DNA of 64,000 nt from Hydractinia symbiolongicarpus (Eukaryota > Cnidaria > Hydrozoa > Anthoathecata > Hydractiniidae), in the NCBI RefSeq assembly GCF_029227915.1, contig NC_079886.1, forward strand, positions 20,870,501 to 20,934,500, given 5' to 3'. The notes beneath the pieces were generated by a model. That model saw only the letters and a program-made list of their open reading frames with translations, did not search any database and was not told where the DNA came from. Numbering within the stretch: the first letter of the stretch is position 1; every line of letters begins with the position of its first letter. The position numbers and the translations under genes are program-made. This document shows, in pieces, positions 53,266 through 62,352 of the stretch.

Positions 53266-53736
53266 CTAAACATGAAGGTGTTATTTTGAAATTTATATAA
53301 ATAGTAACACTTTGGTAAAATCATGTAGGTTTATCTACTACATGATTTTATCAAAGAGACAATGTAAGAAAGTACAGATTTTGTGACACGTTGTAAAAAT
53401 TTGTGTTTTTTTTTAAATTGTTGATTTACAAAAATTTATCCACCATAAACTTTTCAAAATGCTAATTTGTGACAATTATTCCTTACAATTTTGCAATTTT
53501 CTAAACCTCCTGTATGCTTCGTGGGTATTAATTTTTGCGGATGATTCCTTGCAAAAGGTTTCACAGATAGCAATTTTGGCAAATGAAAATGTTATTAAAT
53601 ATTTTTTAAAAAAACCTTTTCTCAACCAACATTCACACAAGTTAACTTTTATTCATCCTTTATGATTTTGGCATCAGAAAGGCCTGAAAGCCCTGGGAGC
53701 CAAATAACACATAACTTTTGGAAAATGTAAAACCCC
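53266..53736. other. bZIP upstream intron or flank
   Basis: No coding exon is recognised. A 20-bp near-perfect hairpin (TAAAATCATGTAG and complement, about 53314-53350) is present. Confidence 0.4.
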
Positions 53737-53863
53737 GGGGCAAATCGATCAACATTCTCGTCAACATTTTGAGCAACATGTTGATACGATTTGCTATACT
53801 CTCGTCAACATTTTGACCATCTACATTCTACTGAAACGTGCCCATTTATTTTCTTTTTTTAAA

Positions 53864-53944
53864 ATGACGGAGAAGGAAGCTGCAGCATGTTTATTGCTGG
53901 CATTGGTAATAGATGACGATGAAAAAAGAAAGCGTCTCCACTAA
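53864..53944 (+). pseudogene. Harbinger transposase N-terminal fragment
   Basis: ATG 53864 begins MTEKEAAACLLLALVIDDDE and ends after 26 codons at TAA. It resembles the start of HARBI1-like transposases. Everything beyond is deleted. Confidence 0.5.
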
Positions 53945-54272
53945 TACACCTTTACGATGATTCGGGAAAACTCCATCGTAGCTTATTTAGCGATCGTGGA
54001 GGTAAACATCACACTTTTATAAGAGTTTATTAAGGAGAAAACACGTTTTTTCGTGATAACTTTTCTTGCCACGTTTTGTTTTTAATGAAAAGTACACATA
54101 AGTTGTATCTTAATATTATTAATGTTTCCTGAAAATTTGAAAAAGATTGATACAACGGAAGTTAAAAAACTGGAGAAAACACGCTTTCGTCTCTAACAAA
54201 CTCTCATAAAAACACGATTTTTACCTCCTTTTTTCCGATATTGTAAAACGATGGAGAGCCATAAGAACGCAT

Positions 54273-54365
54273 TTACAATTGAATTATCGTAAAGGTGTAT
54301 TCATCGTTCCATGTAAATTTTTGTTTACCAGCAGCAGGATCACCTGAAGCAGTGACATTCGCCAT
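54273..54365 (-). pseudogene. SANT/Myb-like partner, N-terminal fragment
   Basis: ATG 54365 on minus begins MANVTASGDPAAGKQ and reads KFTWNDEYTFTIIQL before TAA. K-F-T-W-x-D-E-x-T is the usual opening of the SANT-like domain of Harbinger partner proteins. The rest is missing. Confidence 0.5.
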
Positions 54366-55090
54366 TTTCAAAATGAATATATCTCTATGTTTGATCTTAT
54401 TTTCATGCAAGTCATGTATACACTCGAACAAAAATATTCGAATTCGTTCTAGAACATTCGAATTTGCAATTAAATGATTCGAAAATACTGAAAAATGTTG
54501 CCTGAAATGTTGATGGCAATAGAAAATCATACCAACATACAAAACTCATCAACAATGTTGATCAATATTTATAAAGAAGTTAATAAATGTTGATCAACAT
54601 TTTTTTATAAAAAAGTTAATATATGTTGATCAACATTTTTAGTTTTTTTTTCTTCGTCAACATGTTGATACCCATAGCAAATTGAGTAAACAAGTTTATT
54701 AACAAATGTTAACGGGTAATGTTGCTCAAAAAGTTCCCTCGATTTGCCCCAGCCTTAATGGTAATGGAAATGTGTAAAAATTGCCATACAGGTGTCTGCA
54801 ATTTTTTGAGTTCAGATTTTGAAAGGCAAATTTTGGGTAAAGGGCTGATAATCATAGATGTAGATGATCATATCAGTAAATTGACTGTAAAGAAAAAAGG
54901 TTAAAGCACTTTGTCATTAAAAGAAAACAAAAAATTACGGGTGACAAACAGAAATTTTTATTTTTACTGACTTTTAGGCCTCCAACAAACGTCAATCAAT
55001 GCTAATTTTAAAAGGACATCTATCCTTTCTAGTTTTGTACTTGTGTGAACACAACAGATCCAAATATAATTTGTAAAATAAATAACTTAC

Positions 55091-55175
55091 GCTGGTCAAA
55101 GACAATACTTGGATTCTTGGTCCAAAAGACCAGTATAACTTTGAATTGAAATATTAGTAAATAAATTTGATTCAT
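55091..55175 (-). CDS. Candidate first coding exon of the bZIP gene
   Basis: On minus, ATG at 55175 opens MNQIYLLIFQF and continues to PSIVFDQ at a strong donor, CAGC|GTAAGTT (GT at 55090-55089). It ends one base into a codon, as needed by the bZIP exon (joins C|GT). A TGTTTAG acceptor-like site lies just upstream of the ATG. Another frame through the same segment (MFSTEDESNLFTN) looks more like an activation domain but meets a stop before the donor. The assignment is weak. Confidence 0.3.
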
Positions 55176-55190
55176 CTTCGGTACTAAACA

Positions 55191-58100
55191 TTGTTAAAAA
55201 GTCTTTATTCTTCACATACCTCTGCCCCGACGGGCTTAACGAATGAATTCTTGCCATTCAAAGGTTCAAAGAATCTCACTGCAGAAAGATACAAATTTTT
55301 CTGCATGAGACCACTCTCAACTCAAGAAACTCATGATCAATGGGTTACTCGTTTAAAGACTAAAGCAAGAGACTGTGAATTTGATCAAATGAACATGAAG
55401 GAAGCAATTAAGTTGGTGGTTACTCTACACACACCGATTCCTAAATTGCAAACAGCTGTCATAAGAGATGATATGACTTTCGAGCAAATGATGAAACTGG
55501 CACAATCTATGGAGCTGGCTCACCGAGAAGTTAGCTACATGAAGGCAAACACGATGGAACCTCATAATACTCATTCGGCGGAGAATATCGACCTTAACAA
55601 ATTGGCACATTATGCTGATCAGCAAGGTATGCGGCTGGCACCAAAGAAGCCTGCCAACAAATCAACAAAAATGGTTGAGTTGTGTCGTTATTGTGGAGAA
55701 ACGACACCACACAAAGGAAGTTGCAAAGCAAGAGGTGCCACATGTAATAACTGTGGCAAGAAAAATCATTTTTCACGAGTTTGTGAAAGCAAGAAAGTCA
55801 ACTTGCTTATTGCACAGCCAGGACCACAAGGAGGGTCATTTTACGAATATGGGGCAACAGAAATTAAACTTGATGCAGTGAAGGAGAAGCTACGAACCAC
55901 CTGTGAAAACTATCCATCCACTGTAATCGAGGTAAACATCGACAACACCAGGATCACTATGCAAGTAGATTCGGGGGCAGATGCAAATGTAATTCCATGG
56001 AATGTTTATGAAGAACACTTAAAACACATTCCTCTTCGATCAACCAAGGCAAAACTGCAACCATACAACTCAGTTACATTACCAATCAAGGGGGCGTTTG
56101 AGGCACAAATCACTGCCAACAACAACAACAATGTCCAGGCTACCTTTTATGTAACAGAGGGAGCTGCTGCACAAAGTTTAATGGGCAAATACACAGCTTT
56201 CGATTTAGATGTATTGGCTATCAATGTAAATCACCTTGACAACCAACAAACTGTAAAACAGGTACACACCAAAGTACAACATCTAGATTATAGAGAAATG
56301 GCCAAACATCTAACTCCCATAGAGACATCGGTTGAACTTGAAAAGCAGCTTGAAGTCACAACACACAATCAAGAACAGAAGGTTGATGCAATTATGCACC
56401 ACTTTGATGTAGTATTCAATGGCATTGGGAAGCATAAATATCGTCAGGTTCACCTTCATATTGATGAAACAGTTTGCCCAGTTGTGCAAGCGCAACGTCG
56501 TATTCCGTTTGCACACCGTGAAAAGTTGGAGACTCTGTTACAGGAGCTGGAAAAGGAAGATGTCATTGAACGGGTAGAGGGACCAACTGACTGGGTCTCC
56601 AACATTGTCATAACACCAAAAGCCGATCCATCACAAATTAGAATGAGTATTGACATGACTACCGCCAATAAAGCAATTCAACGCACGCGTCATGTCATAC
56701 CAACGATTGAGGAACTTAGATACAGAATGAATGGGGCATGCCATTTTTCTAAGCTGGACATGAACCATGGTTATAATCAATTTGAAATTGATGACTCATC
56801 TCGATACGTCACAGTGTTTTACACTCATAAAGGCCTACGTCAATTCAAGCGACTCAACTTTGGAACCAATTCAGCTGCAGAAGTATTCCATGACGAAATG
56901 ACTAACACTTTAGCTGACATCCAACAGGCTGCTAACATCTATGATGACATCATTGTATTTGGTCGTACTCAACGAGAACATGATTTAACATTAATCCAGG
57001 TTCTACAACGACTAGCAGACTGTGGATTAACATTAGGACGATCCAAATGTCAACTTAATGTGACATCTGTTAAATTTTTTGGTTTAATATTCTCGGCTAG
57101 TGGTATATCACCGGATCCTGCCAAGGTGACTGCGCTTGATGCCATGACAGCACCTTCAAATGCAACGGAAGTGAGATCCTTTCTAGGCATGACCAATTTC
57201 AGCTGTACCTTTATTCCTGGTTATGCCAACATTACTGCACCTTTACGACAACTAACATGTAAAGGCCAAGTTTTTGAGTGGACAGATGAGTGCAACACTG
57301 CATACAACAAGCTCAAGGAAGTTTTGAAGCAACACACAACAATGGCTTATTTTGATCCCTGTAAGGACACCAAGCTTATTGTAGACGGATCGAAGAAGGA
57401 TGGTCTTGCTTCCATCCTTGCCCAGAGAGATCCTCAAGACAACATCTTTAAGCCTATTCGTTATGACAGTAGAGCTACTACACCTACCGAAAGGAATTAC
57501 TCACAACTAGAGATTGAAAGCCTTGCTCTCGTTTTTGGAACAATGAAGAACCACATATATCTGTATGGGCTTCCCCAATATACTGCCAGTACAGATCATC
57601 AACCTTTACTAGCCTTGTATAAGCAAACGAAGCAGGACATGCCAGCACGTATTCTGAGGCATAAACTAAAACTACAAGGCTACAATTTCCAGCTAATACA
57701 CGAACCTGGTTCAGTCAACCCATCTGATTATCTTTCTCGCCATCCACAGCAAAAGCAGGCTCCATCCCAACAAGAAAGTGAATTTCCTTTATACTTAGTC
57801 ACCAATGCTGTCATGAGAAGTGATTCAGCTATTACCACTGATATGATTGTGCAAGCAACGTTGGAAGATCCCACGCTTCAATCTCTTGCCATTGCTGTAC
57901 GACAAGGATACATTGACAAGAGGCAGAAAGAGCTACAACCCTACAAAGCCATCTTCAAAGAAATCAGTGTGGACGATTCAGGTATTATATTGCGAGGAGA
58001 CAGGATCATTATACCGTCACAGCTACAACAGAAAACTGTACAGCTAGCGCACGAAGGCCATCAAGGCATAGTGAAATGCAAACAACTCATCAGAAGCACT

Positions 58101-59033
58101 ATGTGGTTTCCAGGAATAGATGCTATGGTGGAGGCATCTGTAGCATTTTGCAACCCGTGTCAAGCTGCAACGGATACGAAACAACAAGAACCAATGAAAG
58201 CTTCTTCACTACCAGAACAACCCTGGATTAAACTTAACACTGACCTATTTGGGCCAATCGAGGGTGGTAATGAGTACCTACTAGTTGTACAAGACATGTA
58301 TTCTCGTTACCCTGCTGTAGAGGTCGTTCACGCCACATCTGCACAATCAGTACTGCCAGCCATGGATCGCATTTTTGCACTTTTTGGAATTCCGGAATAT
58401 CTAGGGTCAGATAACGGCCCGCCTTACAGTAGCACAACATTTGCAAGCTATGCCAAATACATGGGATTCAAGCATGGTCCGAAAATACCCCTAGCACCAT
58501 GGACGAATGGCATGGTAGAGAACTTTATGCACAATCTCAAGAAGCTCTTGCAAACGTCTTTGCAGGAACACCTGAACTGGAGACACGAATTACAGCGCTT
58601 ACTGCGGGCATACCGGGGCACTCCACATACAGTGACGGGTCGCAGTCCAGCAGAGGTTCTATTCAATGGCAGACAATACAGAACCCGGTTGCCTGCTGTA
58701 CGCCGCGCTGAAAGGCCAAAGTTCCACACCGAAATATCAGCCAAGCAGGAGGCAAGACAAACCTCGATGAAAAAATATGCTGACCGAAAAGCATATGTTG
58801 CAGAGAGCGAGCTACAAGTGGGTGATTGGGTTATGTATCGCCAAAAGCAACAAAAGAAGAGTGATACGCCCTACTGTGGAACCCCACATCGCATTATCAA
58901 AAAGGTTGGTGGCAGAGTCACTGCAGAGTGGGATAGACATGTCATCACACGGCATAGCACCTTTTTCAAGAAAATTCCCAATCACCCAGATATGCAGTCT
59001 CCGACACTACATAAACCAAAACTAAAACTATAA
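55191..59033 (+). CDS. Ty3/gypsy retrotransposon gag-pol, 5'-truncated
   Basis: A single 1,280-codon open frame. It enters within gag (about LTNEFLPFKGSKN, residue 16) and continues through a gag segment and a CCHC knuckle (CNNCGKKNHFSRVC, about residue 185-200). Next come an aspartic protease (MQVDSGADANVIP, about 260), reverse transcriptase (FSKLDMNHGYNQF; IYDDIIVFG at about 584), RNase H (LIVDGSK, LEIESLAL, STDHQPL), an HHCC integrase finger, and the integrase core with D, D and E present (NTDLFGP, GSDNGPP, MVENFM). Together these copy RNA into DNA and insert it. The first residues of the frame are non-ATG and come from flanking sequence. No primer-binding site or LTR is recognised on either side, so the copy cannot be autonomous despite its intact frame. 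Confidence 0.92.
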   Translation: MLKSLYSSHTSAPTGLTNEFLPFKGSKNLTAERYKFFCMRPLSTQETHDQWVTRLKTKARDCEFDQMNMKEAIKLVVTLHTPIPKLQTAVIRDDMTFEQMMKLAQSMELAHREVSYMKANTMEPHNTHSAENIDLNKLAHYADQQGMRLAPKKPANKSTKMVELCRYCGETTPHKGSCKARGATCNNCGKKNHFSRVCESKKVNLLIAQPGPQGGSFYEYGATEIKLDAVKEKLRTTCENYPSTVIEVNIDNTRITMQVDSGADANVIPWNVYEEHLKHIPLRSTKAKLQPYNSVTLPIKGAFEAQITANNNNNVQATFYVTEGAAAQSLMGKYTAFDLDVLAINVNHLDNQQTVKQVHTKVQHLDYREMAKHLTPIETSVELEKQLEVTTHNQEQKVDAIMHHFDVVFNGIGKHKYRQVHLHIDETVCPVVQAQRRIPFAHREKLETLLQELEKEDVIERVEGPTDWVSNIVITPKADPSQIRMSIDMTTANKAIQRTRHVIPTIEELRYRMNGACHFSKLDMNHGYNQFEIDDSSRYVTVFYTHKGLRQFKRLNFGTNSAAEVFHDEMTNTLADIQQAANIYDDIIVFGRTQREHDLTLIQVLQRLADCGLTLGRSKCQLNVTSVKFFGLIFSASGISPDPAKVTALDAMTAPSNATEVRSFLGMTNFSCTFIPGYANITAPLRQLTCKGQVFEWTDECNTAYNKLKEVLKQHTTMAYFDPCKDTKLIVDGSKKDGLASILAQRDPQDNIFKPIRYDSRATTPTERNYSQLEIESLALVFGTMKNHIYLYGLPQYTASTDHQPLLALYKQTKQDMPARILRHKLKLQGYNFQLIHEPGSVNPSDYLSRHPQQKQAPSQQESEFPLYLVTNAVMRSDSAITTDMIVQATLEDPTLQSLAIAVRQGYIDKRQKELQPYKAIFKEISVDDSGIILRGDRIIIPSQLQQKTVQLAHEGHQGIVKCKQLIRSTMWFPGIDAMVEASVAFCNPCQAATDTKQQEPMKASSLPEQPWIKLNTDLFGPIEGGNEYLLVVQDMYSRYPAVEVVHATSAQSVLPAMDRIFALFGIPEYLGSDNGPPYSSTTFASYAKYMGFKHGPKIPLAPWTNGMVENFMHNLKKLLQTSLQEHLNWRHELQRLLRAYRGTPHTVTGRSPAEVLFNGRQYRTRLPAVRRAERPKFHTEISAKQEARQTSMKKYADRKAYVAESELQVGDWVMYRQKQQKKSDTPYCGTPHRIIKKVGGRVTAEWDRHVITRHSTFFKKIPNHPDMQSPTLHKPKLKL

Positions 59034-59722
59034 AATACGAATGGGAGCTACTCGAATAACTTCGAAATTGATTGAACGAACTCGATCAATGCCTGAAAGA
59101 AATGGACGATCCAGAAAGAAAAAGTGCCGTATCATGAATATTTGCCTTGATTATTGAGATATGATCAATATAATTCTATTAAAAAGCCACGTGATTAAGC
59201 AAGGCCTAATTTTTTTCTTGCCTGCTGAAACTTCACATATAGTCCATGAGCCCTTTCTTCCCCAATTGAAATGAACTGGAGATATTCCTGTCCCCAGGAT
59301 ATATCTTTTTAAGCATTCTTTGATATTGATGCGTTTGTGATAGGACATATGCCCAATTCTTGATAGATTGTATTTTAATTTTCGCCAATTGTGATTGCGA
59401 ACTTAAAGTAACGGCTCTGAATCTATTTTGCTCACGCTCGCTCGCGACAAAAAAAGCCCAACATGGTGCGGTGAATGATATTGCTTGGAATGGAGGGTAG
59501 AGTAGGCAGTACACCTGGCTGGGTTGATTTTTTTCGTTCGGTTGAAGAGTTTACATGAAACGCTTTAAGCCAATAGTAACCACGTTAAAGTCGCAGGAGC
59601 GTAGGGATAAAGCTAGCGAATTGTTTTTATTTTATCAACTCTTTGTGCTTTTAGAATCAATTTTTCAAGTATACAACTTCATTTTTAGCAACAACCTTAT
59701 AGCTAATAGCATTTGTCCCTTT
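59034..59722. other. Right flank of the gypsy element
   Basis: No LTR repeat of upstream sequence is visible. Overlapping open stretches on minus (59151-59514) do not resemble a known protein. Confidence 0.45.
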
Positions 59723-59938
59723 TTCAGTTCTTTACCTTTTATTTTAGCTATGTGTAAATTGCATCACTTCAAAAAGTTCTTTAAATGCAGACATTGCAGA
59801 TGCCACTGGGTCATTTTTTTAAAGATGTTTATTTGGCCTACACCCTGCCAAAGTGTGACTTCTGCAGCCTGCTGGGTGCAAAGCACTCCCCAAGTGATGC
59901 AGTTTACACATAGCTAAAATAAAAGGTAAAGAACTGAA
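59723..59938. repeat. 216-bp MITE with 45-bp inverted ends
   Basis: Arms 59723-59767 and 59894-59938 (TTCAGTTCTTTACCTTTTAT... and complement) differ at one position. The interior is about 126 bp and non-coding. Confidence 0.88.
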
Positions 59939-60722
59939 ACATTCAAAAATGTCTATAAAACAAAGAAGTGTCTCCTGCACCGGTACCGAAATCGTACATT
60001 GTAAAACTACTATACAGATACCAGATTTGTAGGTTTAAGAACTACAGCACCGGTAATAAAACTTTTCTACCAGACCCCATATTTTGTAAATCTAGTACAC
60101 CCACACAGGATCCTAACTTCATTTCCAGCTTTCTTTGTTGCCTTTTCCGACGAGAATTATCAAAATAAAGTGACGGAAAATAATGTATTTTATACAGCAA
60201 CAACTACCATTCCTTTTTTTGTAAAAACAATCACAAAGTTGTTTGCTTTAGCAATCAATCGAGTAAGAAATGAATATAACAAACTTCTGAAACAACAATT
60301 GGTTAAAAGGTATAAACATAACAGAATTTTTGCTTGTTCAAATTTGACTGGAGTTTAGAACTCTAAAATTGTAAAATTGTAAGAACCTTCATTCGTGGCG
60401 ATCATGCGACTAGAAACACGCCATTATGTCTATACCTTTTTCATCCCTTAATATGTAAGAGCAGTTTGGGTATGTTTGGATGACTTCTAAAAATTGTCCA
60501 GACTCATATACTTGCAGTGTTGCTTTATAGTACTAAAAGAAATATAAAATATCAGTTTGTAAAACATAGTAATAAAAATGGTCTGGGAACAAGATTGCTA
60601 ATTAATGTAAACACAATATGAATTAAATACGTAAGTCCTGTTTAGAGTTGTAAAAAAGAGCATTATACCCTGTCAATAAAATAAAAGCAAAATTTTTATT
60701 TTCAAGGCATGATTGAATCATT
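59939..60722. other. Intergenic, nothing recognised
   Basis: Short open stretches only; TCTGGGAACAAGATTG near 60579 is another weak member of the dispersed GAGGTTG-type motif. Confidence 0.4.
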
Positions 60723-60995
60723 CTGACCCATAGTACAGTATTTATGCTGGAATCAGGACACCATGGACATCTTGGACCGCATATCGTACGCATCTATTGT
60801 TTAATATTTTTAATGTTATGATCCCTCGCGCAATCGCAATTAATAATATTTTTTTCATACATCGCAGCTATCGCGAAGTTTTTCGTTAACATTTTTTCTA
60901 TCGTGATAGTCACGATTGGATCGCGGATCGTTCGTGTCGCGCATGATACATGCTCAAGATGTTAGGTGTCCTGATTCTAGTACTGTAGGTCATTT
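60723..60995. repeat. MITE-like element with GAATCAGGACACC ends
   Basis: The left end (60723-60775: GTAC...GAATCAGGACACC...ACATCTTG) is repeated inverted at 60952-60995. A diverged fragment of the same family lies at 8071-8160. The interior is rich in TCGCG and ATCGTGA motifs and non-coding. Confidence 0.75.
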
Positions 60996-61842
60996 ACTAA
61001 GGGCTTAAATATTTAAAATAAATATATCTTTTCAGAAGCAAGAAAAAGAACTTATGAGGAGACTTGAACAGAAAATTTTTGACCTAATTGGGCAAAGTTG
61101 CAAAAGATTATAACATTTTTCCATAAAAATAACATAGCAGGGGTTTTTATTCAGAAATATATAGTTGTGATGCAATATTTCTCGGCTATTGTTTTCCCTG
61201 TATATCACATTCCATATAAATAAGAAACAGACAAACTTTGGCTAATATCTTAAGTATATATAAGCTCATATTAATCTAAAGAAAAGCTATATATTTTTAA
61301 ATTCAAACGAGTTGATTAGGATTATCTTTTTTACACATGAGATAAGCTTTAAATGCAGGCTATAGCTTTTCACTTTTAATTCAAGTCATCTGGTACCAAA
61401 ATGGGAGCAATTTCTTAAAGTTGGATCTTGATCTCTCTTGCTCAGCATCTCCACTTTGCACAATGACACAATAAAGAACACTGAATTTTAGATATAACAT
61501 GGAATTGAGTGATATAACACTTATCGAAAAAGGCTATGTGTATTACACAATGTTAAAATTGTATAATGAAATTGTCCAAAAATTTGTAATACGATGTGGT
61601 ATTTAATAATACAATATAATACTTTCAGAAATGTATGATACTTTTAATTATTGGTATATGGTTGACCAGGCAAAAACACTTTAATATCGGCTGGAGTTCA
61701 ATGCTAAAATAATAAGAAAAATAGGTAAAAACTGATTAAAAAAGGTACAAAGTATATAATAGACCTATAGAACATTTCCTAATCTTTTAAGGTGCAGTTA
61801 TGCTTATTTGAATAAATAATTAACATTTTACTTTTTACATAG
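60996..61842. other. Upstream region or intron of the zinc-finger gene
   Basis: No gene recognised. It ends with an acceptor (TTTTTACATAG, AG 61841-61842), so it is probably an intron or 5' flank. Confidence 0.45.
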
Positions 61843-61876
61843 GGGCTTTAGTAAAAGACCACATGAATCTTATAGA

Positions 61877-62352
61877 ATGGCCACTTATCCTCAACATGAA
61901 CATCCACTTCATTTAACTGATTCATTTGCAATATACCCTCAATACCAAGGTCAATGGAATTGTGACAACTGTGAAATAACTTATGATAGAACACATACAC
62001 CCTATCATTGTCCAATATGCTCATACGATATCTGTCAGAACTGCTTCCAACAGAAAAAGCACCCAAGACATGTCCATTCCTTGTACTTGTCAAAAATGAC
62101 CGGTATTTATCCACAGTATAATGGAGAATGGAAGTGTGACGCATGTCAACGTACTAAAGGCCCGCCTACATCTCCTACAGCATATCATTGTTTTCAAGAC
62201 GAGTTTGATTTATGTCATGAGTGCTTTAATGGAAGAAATTTTTCCATCCATATTCATCCGTTAGTACCAGCTGATGCTAAAAATGTTTATGATAATTCTC
62301 CTGGGTGGTGGATTTGTGACAGCTGCAAAAGGACTGGGATTCAAATGGGAAC
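61877..62352 (+). CDS. Protein with repeated ZZ/C1-like zinc-binding modules, first coding exon
   Basis: The exon starts at an acceptor (61843), has its first ATG at 61877, and ends at a donor, GGAAC|GTAAGTATG (62352/62353), two bases into a codon, so the gene continues beyond. It encodes two and a half copies of a Cys/His module: W-x-C-x2-C...YHC-x2-C-x4-C-x2-C-F...H-x-H. Examples are WNCDNCEITY with YHCPICSYDICQNCF, then WKCDACQRT with YHCFQDEFDLCHECF, then WWICDSCKRT. Each is preceded by H-x-HPL or HSL and Y-x-x-Y-x-G. The spacing is ZZ- or DC1/C1-like, predicting structural zinc binding and protein contacts. Proteins with chains of this module occur in cnidarians and protists; a function cannot be given from this exon alone. 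Confidence 0.75.

Larger units (their letters stand above)
53737..54750. mobile_element. PIF/Harbinger-like element, mostly deleted
   Basis: Ends GGGGCAAATCGA (53737-53748) and TCGATTTGCCCC (54739-54750) are inverted; TAA occurs a few bases outside both. Just inside, ATCAACAT/ATGTTGAT repeats are numerous on both sides. It retains a 26-codon start of a transposase (plus, 53864) and a 30-codon start of a SANT-like partner (minus, 54365). A diverged inverted repeat (about 53942-54065 against 54170-54307) fills the space between them. Confidence 0.65.

Noticed and set aside
55173-55199. Alternative bZIP start MFSTEDESNLF
   Set aside because: Acidic and attractive as an activation domain, but that frame meets TGA just before the splice donor, so it cannot join the bZIP exon by that donor.
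59034-59150. 3' LTR of the gypsy element
   Set aside because: No matching sequence is found upstream of the gag-pol frame, and no TG...CA bounded repeat could be defined.
59151-59514. Minus-strand gene right of the gypsy element
   Set aside because: Two short overlapping frames without domain, splice signal or ATG context; left as non-coding.
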